DNA of 58,019 bases from Candidatus Babelota bacterium (GCA_013287855.1 JABDCY010000004.1:1-58019); one strand, 5' to 3'. Positions 8,452 through 17,716 are shown, counted from the first letter of the stretch. Translations and numbers: made by a program. The notes: generated by a model not told the origin, from the sequence alone.

Positions 8452-9270
8452 ATGCTAGATATGCCATTTTTTTGTAGTTTTGCAATCTTTCAGATTGTGT
8501 TAGAAAGTTTTCCCATAAGCAGCTCGGGCCACAATATCTTGTTAGAGCGTATTTGGAATAAATTTTTTTATTTTTTTTCTATGAACCTTTCATCAGGGAT
8601 GCATATAGCGCAGTTTGCTTCCTGGGAAAGCATTATGCACTTTCTGCATGGTCCAACGTTAATTGTTTTTTTTGTGGTATTTTATTCGAGTTTGCAATCA
8701 TTAGTTGCCCAGGCAGCAGGCGATAAGCTTTTTTTATTTTCTATCTTTCTACACGTGATTGTTGCTGACTGTATTACAGGATTATTTTATTTACTGTTTA
8801 AAAATGTCGGGACTAGTTGGTTTCCATTACCTATCGGATTTTTTTGCACCGCTGTTTTGTTATTTTCGCTGCATTGGTGTCAACAAAAAAAGATTACTCG
8901 TACGCCATGGGTTATTACGTGTATTTTGGGTACAGTGCAAGGCATTGCTTTGTTACCGGGAATATCACGACTTGCAGCAACATTCGTCACTGCTCGATAT
9001 CTTGGATTTGCCTCAGCCCGTGCCTTAGAAGTATCTGTGCTTTTGGAAACTCCATTAATTATCGGAGCTTTCAGTAGAAGTGTTTTTCTTTTATATAGAA
9101 GTAATGTGATAACTGAAATCTTGCAACCTGGCCATGTACTTTGCATAACATTAGCAACAATAATTGCTATACAAGGTTTGTTTATCGTGAAGAGATTGGT
9201 TGCAAAAAATCGTTTGTGGATTTTTTCTGTCTATATGATTTTACCTATCATAGTGTCTTTATTGGTATAG
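8452..9270 (+). CDS. uppP: Undecaprenyl-diphosphatase UppP/BacA-like membrane protein
   Basis: Integral membrane phosphatase homologue (272 aa) that would recycle undecaprenyl diphosphate to the lipid carrier for peptidoglycan and surface glycans. Two family signatures are visible: ESFPISSSGH at residues 18-27, and LPGISRLAATFVTARYLGF about 145 residues further on, with the key Arg kept. Several hydrophobic segments fill the rest. In the first motif the more N-terminal of the two family glutamates seems to be Gln14. I chose ATG 8452 (GGAG six bases upstream) over GTG 8440. Sequence is diverged but length and motif order fit. The licD-like gene follows after 35 bases. Confidence 0.8.
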   Translation: MLDMPFFCSFAIFQIVLESFPISSSGHNILLERIWNKFFYFFSMNLSSGMHIAQFASWESIMHFLHGPTLIVFFVVFYSSLQSLVAQAAGDKLFLFSIFLHVIVADCITGLFYLLFKNVGTSWFPLPIGFFCTAVLLFSLHWCQQKKITRTPWVITCILGTVQGIALLPGISRLAATFVTARYLGFASARALEVSVLLETPLIIGAFSRSVFLLYRSNVITEILQPGHVLCITLATIIAIQGLFIVKRLVAKNRLWIFSVYMILPIIVSLLV

Positions 9271-9305
9271 ACTGCTATTGAACGATAGTTTTAGGAGATA
9301 ACAGT

Positions 9306-9989
9306 ATGAATACTAAAAATGTGCTTGTATTTGTTTTGGCAACTATTTTTTTTATGACTATGGGCGATGAATCTGCAAAATATTACATTCCAGAACATAA
9401 TGTTTTAAAGCTTTATCAGCTAATGAAAGATGTACACGAGATTTTAGAAAAAAATAACATACCTTACTGGGTTCATGCGGGGACCTTAATTGGCGTTGTT
9501 CGACATATGGGCTTAATTCCCTGGGATGATGATTTAGATATTGCTATCGATATTAATAATGAACAAGATCTTTTACAAATTTTTCCAGAAATTAAAAAGT
9601 TGGGATATTTCATCATAGAACACCGATATTATCATCAATACGCTATACATTTTATTGGAGACCTCTCAATTGGCCTTGATATTATGTGTTTAGTAAAAAA
9701 TAATAATGGAGAGTATTGTTATTCGAAAGAATGGGAAGACATGCATCAAGGTTATTTTTTTAAAACTGAAGAGCTGTTTCCTTTACAAATTTGCCAATTT
9801 GGCGGCATTCAAGTTTTTGGGCCAAAAAATCCGATCCCATTCTTAAATCGTTCATATAAAGATTGGAACTTGTATGCGATTATGTACAATCATCATACCC
9901 TTGGTTCTCAAAAAGTATTATTGACCGACAATCTTAGAAATCCTGCAAAGCCAATGGGACCCCTGCAAGATCGGGTATCAAAGAACTAA
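9306..9989 (+). CDS. LicD/fukutin-family nucleotidyltransferase-fold protein
   Basis: A 227-residue protein of the LicD family, whose members transfer phosphocholine or similar groups onto surface glycans. The hallmark is clear: HAGTLIGVVRH, then GLIPWDDDLDIAI, with the metal-binding Asp residues at about 74-78. The N terminus is hydrophobic (VLVFVLATIFFMTMG), so the enzyme may be membrane-anchored or exported. The start has AGGAG nine bases upstream. It sits between the uppP-like gene and ftsK, which fits a surface-glycan role, but donor and acceptor are unknown. Confidence 0.82.
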   Translation: MNTKNVLVFVLATIFFMTMGDESAKYYIPEHNVLKLYQLMKDVHEILEKNNIPYWVHAGTLIGVVRHMGLIPWDDDLDIAIDINNEQDLLQIFPEIKKLGYFIIEHRYYHQYAIHFIGDLSIGLDIMCLVKNNNGEYCYSKEWEDMHQGYFFKTEELFPLQICQFGGIQVFGPKNPIPFLNRSYKDWNLYAIMYNHHTLGSQKVLLTDNLRNPAKPMGPLQDRVSKN

Positions 9990-10049
9990 TTTATTGCGAT
10001 AGTCTTAGCTCCTTAGGTATTTTGAATTATATCAAAGGAGTAAAATACG

Positions 10050-12347
10050 ATGCGATCCAAAAAATTTGGCCCAATCTTTCACCGCAAAATCTCACTTTTA
10101 ATTCATCACAATCTCTTTTTAATGCTGATATATGCTGCTATAGCATTCATATTAGTATTATCGCTTATGAGTTATCGCGTGAGTGATTCTTGCTATTTTT
10201 ATTATGCCAGTGATGGCATCATCACAAATTGGTGTGGTTCACTGGGCGCCAATGTTGCCGCAATTCTCTTTAATATGTTGGGTATGGCGACATGGTTCAT
10301 AATGATATGGTGTTGTTACGCTTCGTACTATTATTGGCGACACTACACAAAACAAGGTGTTCAAAAAGAAAGATTATGTTTTTTATTGCTACTTCCAGTT
10401 CTGATTGCATTGCTACATGCATGGTACCAGATCGAATATTATTCGTTTATCTCTCCGGGTGGCATGATCGGTTCTTTTGTAGTGTCTTCTCTTATAAGTA
10501 TATTCGACATCATCGGCACCGCGTTTTTGCTGCACGGGATTTTTTTTGCGTTTCTAACAATAATGTTTCCCGAAGCTACCTTATATCTGTTATCAAAAAT
10601 ATGGTGCGGCCTTCGCATACTCATAAGTAGAAAAACAATGATTATTTTGTGCAAAGCTGTCTACCAAATAGTATTAGGATTGAATACCTTAATAGTTGCA
10701 GGCTTAGGCTTCATTATCCGTGCACTAAGCGGTTCGCATACTATTTTAGGCAACGATCAATCAGTAATCACTTTTGAACAAATTTACGCAGATAGTGATG
10801 CTTGTAAGCAAGATCCGTTTTGGCAATCGCTCTTGCAACAGCCAACGATAGAACCACAAGAGGTGAAGGTAGAAAGTCCAGGTATCGTTAACCATAAAAA
10901 TGAATCTAATTTCAAAAATGATATCACACAAAACATATCACAAGATACGCAGCCCACTGCAATGTACATCTTGCCTGACATATCATTATTTTCTGCACGT
11001 AAAAAATCACGTGACGATGCAATACAGCGCAGTGAATTGCAAGAACGAGCCCAAGCCTTGGAGCAAAAATTAGAACGCTTTGGGGTAGTTGGTCGCGTTA
11101 CTGCAATTAAAGAAGGTCCCGTGGTGACCTTATTTGAATATCAACCACAGATCGACACCAAAATTAGTAAGATTTTGGCATTGGAAGATGATTTGGCCAT
11201 GGCATTGCAAGCGCTGAGCATTCGTATTCTCGCACCGATTCCAGGCCGTAGTGTGGTAGGTTTTGAAGTTGCTAATAATCATCGAAGTGAAGTTCTTTTT
11301 GCGGACAGTATTCGGAGTAAAACATTCCAGGATTTTAAAGGTGGTGTGCCCTTGATTTTGGGCGAAGATACCATTGGCAATCAGGTTGTTGTTGACCTTG
11401 CAAAAATGCCCCATCTGCTTATTGCAGGTTCCACAGGCTCAGGAAAATCAGTTGCACTTAATGCGATGTTGGTTGGCATTTTGTGTAAAATATCGCCCGT
11501 GAATTTAAACCTTATTTTGATCGACCCAAAAAGATTAGAATTTGCGCCATATGCTGATATTCCGCATTTGCTCTTTCCTATTATTACCGATCCAAAAAAA
11601 GTAGCTCCAGTGCTCAAGTGGGTGGTGTTGCAAATGGAAAACCGCTACGAGCTTATGGCCAGAACAGGTATGCGCAATGTCAGTGATTATAATAGCTGGG
11701 CCTTGCGTGAGCATCAAGAAGCATTGCCAACGCTTGTTGTTGTGATCGATGAACTTGCTGATCTTATGATGACCGCATCGCGAGACGTGGAAGATCTCAT
11801 TGCGCGGATTGCGCAGATGGCGCGTGCTGCAGGAATTCATTTAATGGTTGCAACACAACGGCCATCAGTAGATGTGATTACTGGATTAATTAAAGTAAAT
11901 TTCACAAGCAGAATTTCATTTCGTGTAACTTCAAAAATTGATTCACGAACCATTCTTGATTGTGGTGGTGCAGACAAGTTATTAGGTCGTGGTGATATGT
12001 TGTTCCTCGATTCAACAAGTTCTACGCTCAAACGCGTTCACGGTGCTTATGTTTCTGATAAAGAAATTGAAACAGTTGTTGCTCATGTGCGCTCCCAAGG
12101 CCGTCCGCACTATCTAGACATTACGCAAGAATTGGCGCATGAACAAAAAAATGGCGCAGAAGAAGAAGATCAATTATTTCAGGATGTGCGCGCATTTGTA
12201 CAAAGTGTTGATGAAGTTTCGATATCATTATTGCAGCGAAAATTCAGAATTGGTTACAATCGATCTGCGCGGATTATCGATATGCTCGAAGCGCAAGGAA
12301 TAATTTTGCCGAGCGAAAATGGCAAAACAAGAAAAGTAGTGAGATAA
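10050..12347 (+). CDS. ftsK: DNA translocase FtsK/SpoIIIE
   Basis: Septum-anchored ATPase that pumps chromosomal DNA during division. The N terminus has about four membrane segments (residues about 20-230), then a short linker to about 330 rather than the long one of E. coli. The motor follows: Walker A GSTGSGKS near 459-466, DPKRLEF, Walker B VVVIDELADLMM near 560-572, ARAAGIHLMVATQRPS, and the TSKIDSRTILD block. A C-terminal winged-helix gamma domain (about 705-765) for KOPS recognition is present. Length 765 aa is normal for compact FtsK proteins. The start ATG has AAAGGAG upstream. Confidence 0.96.
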   Translation: MRSKKFGPIFHRKISLLIHHNLFLMLIYAAIAFILVLSLMSYRVSDSCYFYYASDGIITNWCGSLGANVAAILFNMLGMATWFIMIWCCYASYYYWRHYTKQGVQKERLCFLLLLPVLIALLHAWYQIEYYSFISPGGMIGSFVVSSLISIFDIIGTAFLLHGIFFAFLTIMFPEATLYLLSKIWCGLRILISRKTMIILCKAVYQIVLGLNTLIVAGLGFIIRALSGSHTILGNDQSVITFEQIYADSDACKQDPFWQSLLQQPTIEPQEVKVESPGIVNHKNESNFKNDITQNISQDTQPTAMYILPDISLFSARKKSRDDAIQRSELQERAQALEQKLERFGVVGRVTAIKEGPVVTLFEYQPQIDTKISKILALEDDLAMALQALSIRILAPIPGRSVVGFEVANNHRSEVLFADSIRSKTFQDFKGGVPLILGEDTIGNQVVVDLAKMPHLLIAGSTGSGKSVALNAMLVGILCKISPVNLNLILIDPKRLEFAPYADIPHLLFPIITDPKKVAPVLKWVVLQMENRYELMARTGMRNVSDYNSWALREHQEALPTLVVVIDELADLMMTASRDVEDLIARIAQMARAAGIHLMVATQRPSVDVITGLIKVNFTSRISFRVTSKIDSRTILDCGGADKLLGRGDMLFLDSTSSTLKRVHGAYVSDKEIETVVAHVRSQGRPHYLDITQELAHEQKNGAEEEDQLFQDVRAFVQSVDEVSISLLQRKFRIGYNRSARIIDMLEAQGIILPSENGKTRKVVR

Positions 12348-12432
12348 TTGTTTTGTTTGCTTGACAAATGAGCAAAAAAGAGCGATGTTGTTCCGCGTAC
12401 AAATAGTTTGAGCTAAGCACTCGTATAAAATA

Positions 12433-12499
12433 CATATTCCCTTGTTGATACTTGCATGAAAAAATTGCGAAAAAACAAAAAAGTATCTGGGGAATATTA
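12433..12499. other. Inverted repeat in the murF leader
   Basis: ATATTCCC..GATACTT (12433-12452) can pair with AAGTATC..GGAATAT (12481-12499) in the 200-base gap before murF. No U tract follows directly, so this could be an mRNA leader structure rather than a terminator. Confidence 0.45.
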
Positions 12500-12545
12500 T
12501 TTTTAATATCTAGTGTTTCAATGTAGGAACATAACGGAGAATTGC

Positions 12546-13961
12546 ATGCGTTTTGACGAACATTTTTTACAAATGGCGCTGCCAGATGCTATCTTAGTTG
12601 AAAAGAATTTTCCAGAATCCATCTCATTTTCAGTTGATACTCGATCCTTGCAAAAAGGAGATATTTTTATTGCCTTGCAAGGTTCTCAGATTGACGGTCA
12701 TGCATTTATAGCGGCAGCATTAGAACAGGGTGCTGCGGGTGTTTTTTTAGATAGTGCAAAAAAACAGATTTTAGAAACTATAAAGCCAGCTTTATTAAAA
12801 AAGAAATTAATTGTAGTAGTGCCAGATACCTTGTCTGCAATTACTAAAATGGCGGCGGTGTGGCGCAGTCAATTTGCCTATCCTGTTATCGCGATTACTG
12901 GTTCGGTTGGGAAAACATCAACCAAAGAAGTTATTGCTAACATTCTAGAGACGAATGGAACTAAATTTATCGCAAGTCAAGGCAATCAAAATACCAAAAT
13001 TGGTTTATCCATCAATATAATGCGCATGCGTCCTGAGCATCAAGTTGCTATCTTCGAGCTCGGCATAAATAAGCGAGGCGAAATGGCGCAGTTAGTTAAT
13101 ATTCTACGGCCGACTACGGGTGTTATCACCTACATTGGACATAGTCACATGGAAGGTCTTGGTTCCTTGACCGATATTGCACAAGAGAAACGGGATATTT
13201 TTAAATATTTCCAACATGACAGTATTGGCATTATTAATGGTGACCAGGCGATTCTTGCTAATGTTGGCTATACCCATCCTGTTATCCGGTTTGGATCTAA
13301 GACAATTAACCAAATACAAGCCCGCAAAATTCACGTCGGCAACAATCATGTTACATTTGTTTTAAAATTGTATAAGGACAAAATTCCTGTTACGCTTAAA
13401 AATACTAATGTAGGACGCGTATTTAATAGCCTTGCCGCTGCAGCAGTTGCCTATATTCTTGGTATTTCCAAGGATCGTATAGTACAAGGCTTGCAAAAGC
13501 CAGTAATTGTCACCGGCCGTTTTGAAATGCGACCTATGGTGCGGGGTAAAGGCTCTATTATTAATGATTGCTACAACGCAAGTCCAGAAAGCATGAAAGC
13601 AGCATTATTAGCTCTTGAACATGTTGATACTGATGCGCAAAAGGTCGCCGTGCTTGGAGACATGCTCGAGCTTGGAGTGAATTCACCATTTTGGCATCGA
13701 CAACTCGGTAGATTTTTGCGTAAAGTACCTTCATTAAAAAAAGTTGTATTAGTTGGTGACATGGTCAAATGGACCAAGAAAACCGTTCCGCTTGGTGTGG
13801 CTGTTGAACAGGTAACCACCTGGCAAGATGCGGTAAAACGTTTAGAAGAAATAGCGCAAAGCGACTCAGTGATTTTAGTAAAAGGATCACGCGGCATGCG
13901 CCTAGATAATCTTGTTGAACACTTTGCTCCTAAACCAAAAGAAACAGTTCGCCAAGCTTAA
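12546..13961 (+). CDS. murF: UDP-N-acetylmuramoyl-tripeptide--D-alanyl-D-alanine ligase
   Basis: Cytoplasmic Mur ligase that adds D-Ala-D-Ala to the UDP-MurNAc tripeptide, the last soluble step of peptidoglycan precursor synthesis. Visible: the N-terminal substrate domain with SVDTRSLQKGDIFIAL, the ATP loop ITGSVGKTSTKEVI near residue 116, the GNQNTKIGLS segment, FELGINKRGEM, and the late NDCYNASPESMKAAL motif. I chose ATG 12546 (GGAG six bases upstream, 471 aa), which removes an unlikely 11-residue extension starting at GTG 12513. It lies between ftsK and rsmH in a dcw-like context. Its presence implies the cell makes peptidoglycan precursors. Confidence 0.95.
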   Translation: MRFDEHFLQMALPDAILVEKNFPESISFSVDTRSLQKGDIFIALQGSQIDGHAFIAAALEQGAAGVFLDSAKKQILETIKPALLKKKLIVVVPDTLSAITKMAAVWRSQFAYPVIAITGSVGKTSTKEVIANILETNGTKFIASQGNQNTKIGLSINIMRMRPEHQVAIFELGINKRGEMAQLVNILRPTTGVITYIGHSHMEGLGSLTDIAQEKRDIFKYFQHDSIGIINGDQAILANVGYTHPVIRFGSKTINQIQARKIHVGNNHVTFVLKLYKDKIPVTLKNTNVGRVFNSLAAAAVAYILGISKDRIVQGLQKPVIVTGRFEMRPMVRGKGSIINDCYNASPESMKAALLALEHVDTDAQKVAVLGDMLELGVNSPFWHRQLGRFLRKVPSLKKVVLVGDMVKWTKKTVPLGVAVEQVTTWQDAVKRLEEIAQSDSVILVKGSRGMRLDNLVEHFAPKPKETVRQA

Positions 13962-13988
13962 TCTCCAAACATAATATAAGAATGTTGC

Positions 13989-14900
13989 ATGTCAGAAGAA
14001 TCATCAAAAATTCCTTTAGTCCATAAATCGGTACTTATACATGAAGTACTTACTTATCTTGAACCAAAACCGGGTGGAACGTACCTAGATGTTACATTTG
14101 GCTCTGGTGGACACACAAAAGCAATATTGCAACGCGAACCTGCTTGCAATGTCATTGCGTTCGATTGGGATAAAGTATCATTAGAAACGCATGGACCCCC
14201 ATTACTGGAGCAGTTTCCGGGTAGGTTACGTCTTGTTTGGGGAAATTTTGCACATCTCTATAAATTGCTCAAAAAAGAAAATATAGCACCAGTTGATGGT
14301 ATTTTGGCCGATTTTGGCACCTCGCAGATGCAGATTTTTGAGCGGCCAGGATTTTCGCTCTATCGTGATACTGCGCTTGATATGCGCATGTCGCCATCGC
14401 ATCAAAAATTAACGGCTTACGAAGTAATTCAACAAGCGCCGCAAGAAACGTTGAGTGAAATTTTCTGGGAATTTGGGGAAGAACGTTATGCTAATCGCAT
14501 TGCTCGTTGTATTGTAGAGGAACGAGTCAAGCGCCCGATTCAAACAACTACGGATCTTGCAAAATTAGTAGCACGGGCAATGCCTGGCGGCGTAAAAAAG
14601 GGTTATATTCATCCAGCAACTAAAGTTTTCCAAGCTTTGCGAATTTATGTTAACAAAGAACTGGATAATATTTCGGCATTTATGCCAGTTGCGTTCAATG
14701 GACTTAAACCAGGTGGAAATTTGGTGTGCATAAGTTTTCATTCGCTTGAAGATCGGCTGGTGAAGCAATATTTCAGAGACAAAGAACGAGAGGACGTTGC
14801 ACAGATATTGACACCGCGAGTAGTGGTTGCTTCAACAGAAGAACAAGAACTAAACAAAGCGTCACGTTCAGCACGATTAAGAGCGCTGCGTAAAATCTAA
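13989..14900 (+). CDS. rsmH: 16S rRNA (cytosine-N4) methyltransferase RsmH
   Basis: SAM-dependent methyltransferase (303 aa) for N4-methylation of C1402 in 16S rRNA. Signatures: HKSVLIHEVL near the start, LDVTFGSGGHTKAIL for SAM binding, DGILADFGTSQMQ, the aligned LDMRMS segment, ATKVFQALRIYVNKEL and ISFHSLEDRLVK. It follows murF by 27 bases, part of the old division and wall cluster order. Shine-Dalgarno is weak at this start, but family alignment supports it. Confidence 0.95.
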   Translation: MSEESSKIPLVHKSVLIHEVLTYLEPKPGGTYLDVTFGSGGHTKAILQREPACNVIAFDWDKVSLETHGPPLLEQFPGRLRLVWGNFAHLYKLLKKENIAPVDGILADFGTSQMQIFERPGFSLYRDTALDMRMSPSHQKLTAYEVIQQAPQETLSEIFWEFGEERYANRIARCIVEERVKRPIQTTTDLAKLVARAMPGGVKKGYIHPATKVFQALRIYVNKELDNISAFMPVAFNGLKPGGNLVCISFHSLEDRLVKQYFRDKEREDVAQILTPRVVVASTEEQELNKASRSARLRALRKI

Positions 14901-14943
14901 CTTTCAGGAATGTTATAAAAATTAAAAAGCGCCTCTGTAATAT

Positions 14944-14971
14944 TTGACAAACAATGCAAAGTTACTATAAA
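14944..14971 (+). promoter_or_regulatory. Sigma-70-type promoter for spoVG
   Basis: TTGACA (14944-14949), a 16-base spacer and TATAAA (14966-14971), about 70 bases ahead of the spoVG start. It is a close match to consensus. Confidence 0.7.
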
Positions 14972-15041
14972 CTTAAGCCACAATTGATATAAACATAGTA
15001 AAAAGGGATGGTAATAAAGTACCTCTAAAAGGATTGCTAAC

Positions 15042-15338
15042 ATGGAAATAACGGAAGTAAAAGTGTTTCCTGCAAGGGAATCAGGTAGTCGATTGAAAGC
15101 ATATGCGACAGTAGTCTTTGACAATTGCTTTATAATTCGAGACCTCAAGGTTATTGATGGTGATAAAGGTTTGTTTGTCTCGATGCCATCGCGTCGCCGA
15201 AAAGATGGAACTTTTAGAGATATCGTACATCCTTTGAACTCAGAAACGCGCAAGAAAATTGAAGATTCGATCATCAATGAATATAAAAAGGTCGCGGAAA
15301 CCCAGGGTAGTGGCACAACTGAAGAATATGACGAGTAG
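15042..15338 (+). CDS. spoVG: SpoVG family RNA/DNA-binding regulator
   Basis: A 98-residue SpoVG homologue. The family pattern ITEVKVFP, then SRLKAYATVVFDNCF, IRDLKVIDG, GLFVSMPSRR and the C-terminal DIVHPLN...R..IE helix are all present. In other bacteria SpoVG is a small nucleic-acid-binding regulator that affects division, virulence or sporulation; no sporulation genes are seen here. AAAGGA stands eight bases before ATG and a good promoter lies upstream. tRNA-Gln follows on the same strand after 47 bases and may be co-transcribed. Confidence 0.93.
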   Translation: MEITEVKVFPARESGSRLKAYATVVFDNCFIIRDLKVIDGDKGLFVSMPSRRRKDGTFRDIVHPLNSETRKKIEDSIINEYKKVAETQGSGTTEEYDE

Positions 15339-15385
15339 TCTCTTATAAGATTACGCATATCTTCTAAATCTAAGATATACAGCAT

Positions 15386-15460
15386 TGGGACGTAGCCAAG
15401 CGGTAAGGCACCGGTCTTTGGCACCGGCACGCGCAGGTTCGAATCCTGCCGTCCCAGCCA
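15386..15460 (+). tRNA. tRNA-Gln (anticodon UUG), CCA encoded
   Basis: A full 75-base cloverleaf can be drawn: acceptor TGGGACG with CGTCCCA, D stem GCC/GGC, anticodon stem CCGGT/ACCGG around loop CTTTGGC with anticodon TTG, T stem GCAGG/CCTGC around TTCGAAT, discriminator G and genome-encoded CCA. Reads CAA and, by wobble, CAG codons. Confidence 0.96.
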
Positions 15461-15589
15461 TACTTTTACCCAGGTTACGCTCTCGCTTCACCCGGGGCCC
15501 AATTCGCTAAAGCTTCGTATGGCAGGCTATTTTCTTTAACCGTTTGATATATAAATAAAATATATTTTGATAGCACAAAGCGAAGTATG

Positions 15590-15620
15590 CCCTTCGAAGC
15601 TCTGCAAGAGTGAAGTAGGG
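15590..15620. repeat. REP-like dispersed palindromic fragment
   Basis: Related by eye to the fragment at 5769-5822 (CCCTTCGAAGCTCTGCAAGAG...GTAGGGT). It lies in the non-coding gap after tRNA-Gln. Confidence 0.5.
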
Positions 15621-15659
15621 TTTTTTTTATATCGAAATTTAAATAAAAGTTTGATTTCG

Positions 15660-15695
15660 ATCCGTATAGCACAAAATGTTATACGGATTTTTTTT
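15660..15695 (+). terminator. Rho-independent terminator after tRNA-Gln
   Basis: A 9-bp stem (ATCCGTATA with TATACGGAT) followed by a run of eight T residues, about 200 bases past the tRNA. It is the first good terminator downstream of spoVG and tRNA-Gln. Confidence 0.75.
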
Positions 15696-15722
15696 GATTT
15701 TGTTTCAACTTAAATAATTGTT

Positions 15723-16382
15723 ATGAAAATTGATAAAAAAATCTTATCATTTTGCTCATTTTTATTACTTGGCTGTTCTAGGATGTCTACTATGCATCAA
15801 GAACCATTATTACACGGAATAACCGAACTGTATTATGTAACGGGTAATCCTGCAAAGTACGAGGAAGCGGTTGCATTTTTTGTGAAATATCTGCCACATA
15901 TTACGTTAAAGCAGTGTGATATTGATCTTCAAGAAATCCAAACACTTGATCAAAAAGCCATTGCGCTAGCTAAAGCTCGACAAGCATGGGATTATCTTAA
16001 GAAGCCTGTTCTTGTTGATGATACTGGTGTTTATTTTGATTCATATGAAAATTTTCCTGGCACGATGACAAAATTTATTTATAAGACATTGGGACTGAAA
16101 GGCCTTTTTAAGTTGCTTGAAACCGGTGAGCGCATGAGTATTCGCATAGTGCTAGTCTGTATGTACGATGAAAATGAATATTCCGTGATTGAAGAAATTA
16201 TTAATGGCACTTTTGATAAAACACACAGATTAGATTTACATAGAACTGAAGCGCCTTTTGACACGGTATTCATTCCAGATGGTGTTGATGAAACTGTTGA
16301 AGAATTGCGTTTTAATGGCAAAGCTGAGCCATTTCAATATCGCATGAGAGCTTTAAAAAAATTTGTTGGTCTAGGAATATGA
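15723..16382 (+). CDS. HAM1/RdgB-family nucleoside triphosphate pyrophosphatase, possibly a lipoprotein
   Basis: A HAM1/RdgB-type enzyme that would hydrolyse non-canonical purine NTPs. The family pattern is visible: YYVTGNPAKYEEA, the QEIQ segment, KARQAWDYL, VLVDDTGVYFD, FPGTMTKF and the late F..VFIPDG and FRYRM-type segment (here FQYRMRALKKF). From ATG 15723 (219 aa) the N terminus is a hydrophobic segment ending LLLGC, which looks like a lipobox and would export the enzyme. The other choice is ATG 15792, with AGGA eight bases upstream, giving a cytosolic 196-residue enzyme of normal size. No clear Shine-Dalgarno precedes 15723, so location is open. Confidence 0.8.
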   Translation: MKIDKKILSFCSFLLLGCSRMSTMHQEPLLHGITELYYVTGNPAKYEEAVAFFVKYLPHITLKQCDIDLQEIQTLDQKAIALAKARQAWDYLKKPVLVDDTGVYFDSYENFPGTMTKFIYKTLGLKGLFKLLETGERMSIRIVLVCMYDENEYSVIEEIINGTFDKTHRLDLHRTEAPFDTVFIPDGVDETVEELRFNGKAEPFQYRMRALKKFVGLGI

Positions 16383-16420
16383 AGAGATTTGCATAGAGTC
16401 GCGTGCACGGTGTCAGTGAT

Positions 16421-16452
16421 ACCATAATAACAAAAAGTTATACGGTTTTTTT
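16421..16452 (+). terminator. Imperfect hairpin terminator after the HAM1-like gene
   Basis: ACCATAATAAC pairs imperfectly with GTTATACGGT, followed by a T run. It resembles the terminators at 15660 and 19147. Confidence 0.5.
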
Positions 16453-16501
16453 ATGCTTAACAACTTTTAATATAAAGTGTTTTATAAAAAGGAAAGGACT
16501 T

Positions 16502-16879
16502 ATGAAAAAGATAATCAGGATACTCTGTGTCACCTACATTCTGACACATAATACAGCTGTTCCCAAATCCATTAACAAAGCCAAACAACAACTTGTCATC
16601 TTTGCACAAATAACACCAAAGCCTGAATTTTTCGATGATGCCAAAAATGCCATTCTTAATATTATCCCCCAATCACTAGCCGAAGCGGGCTGTCGTATGT
16701 TTAGCCTTCATACATCAAAAACTATGGAGGATCATTCCTTGTATCTCTACGAAATATGGGATGACGCCTCTGATCATGAATATCATTTGAACCAAGAATA
16801 CACAAAAACTGTATTTGCAGCCTATCAAGTATGGCTTGAAAAACCCGTGCAAATCATAAAACTTGATAAAATATCTTAA
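16502..16879 (+). CDS. Exported antibiotic-biosynthesis-monooxygenase (ABM) fold protein
   Basis: A 125-residue protein with an N-terminal hydrophobic segment (MKKIIRILCVTYILTHNT) that looks like a signal peptide, then one ABM dimeric alpha+beta barrel domain: VIFAQITPKPEFFDDAKNAI, an internal GCRMFSLHTS strand, LYLYEIWDD, and the HLNQEYTKTVF helix. ABM proteins include quinol monooxygenases and heme-degrading enzymes, but substrates vary and cannot be told here. I chose ATG 16502, with GGAAAGGA upstream. An exported ABM domain is uncommon. Confidence 0.75.
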   Translation: MKKIIRILCVTYILTHNTAVPKSINKAKQQLVIFAQITPKPEFFDDAKNAILNIIPQSLAEAGCRMFSLHTSKTMEDHSLYLYEIWDDASDHEYHLNQEYTKTVFAAYQVWLEKPVQIIKLDKIS

Positions 16880-17053
16880 TAAGCATCAAAAGTTTTAGTA
16901 TCTGGATGAATTTCCATGCTAAAGGTACTGTATCTTGCCTCAAATTCCAAATCGCACCAACTATTGCTGCGTGAAATTCCGAATAGCAGAAAAGCTACAT
17001 GGGGTTTTTATTTTACGAGACCGACTTTAGCTAGTTCATGAATCCTTATGAGT

Positions 17054-17716
17054 TTATAGGTTTGATATAGCGTAGTTGAGAATTGTGATTTTAGTGTCAA
17101 GCAAGGCTTTTTCTTTCATGAGAGTTCCTTCTTGATGACTTTTCCACGTTAAATCATTCTTCATCATATTCAAGATCATTACTTGGTCTATTTTATTTAG
17201 TGTGCATAAGGTAAGCGCTTTAATAACCTTTGTTCCTGTATCAACAATGAGACCCGTTCCCTCTGATAGAGCTTTTGTTACAGCTTTATCGGTGACTTCA
17301 GCATCAAGAATTTGCTTGATTTGTTTTGTGCATTTATCAGATAATCCATGATAATTTACTACTTTTAATAAAGATTCTCTTTCGTAGTCATCGGAACCGA
17401 ATTTTGGATTTAGATTCCGATATTCACCTTGTATTTCTCCAAGAAATCTCCGGGCCTCAAGTTCGCTTTCTCGCTGTGCGTATTTATTCATCACGCCTAT
17501 AATTCGACCGATTGCTCTATCTTTTTCTTCGTTAGATGATTTGGCAGATATTCCCTGTAAGATTGACTTGATCAGTTTATAATCTTTTTGTTCTTCTGCC
17601 GTTTCTATATAATTTTTTCGAGAGCATGCTTGTTCGTATAATCCTTTAGCCATAGCCATGGTATTTGCAGAATAGAAACAAATGGTGCATGCCAACCAAA
17701 ATAATATTTTTTTCAT
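17054..17716 (-). CDS. Exported protein of unknown function (220 aa)
   Basis: Not recognised. The N-terminal KKILFWLACTICFYSANTMAMA segment is a likely signal peptide, cut near residue 22-24. The rest is predicted mostly helical and charged, with three to four cysteines (CSRKN, DKCTK, LCTLN). I chose ATG 17716, with AGGA upstream, over ATG 17737. It stands alone on the minus strand between plus-strand genes. Confidence 0.65.
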   Translation of the reverse strand: MKKILFWLACTICFYSANTMAMAKGLYEQACSRKNYIETAEEQKDYKLIKSILQGISAKSSNEEKDRAIGRIIGVMNKYAQRESELEARRFLGEIQGEYRNLNPKFGSDDYERESLLKVVNYHGLSDKCTKQIKQILDAEVTDKAVTKALSEGTGLIVDTGTKVIKALTLCTLNKIDQVMILNMMKNDLTWKSHQEGTLMKEKALLDTKITILNYAISNL

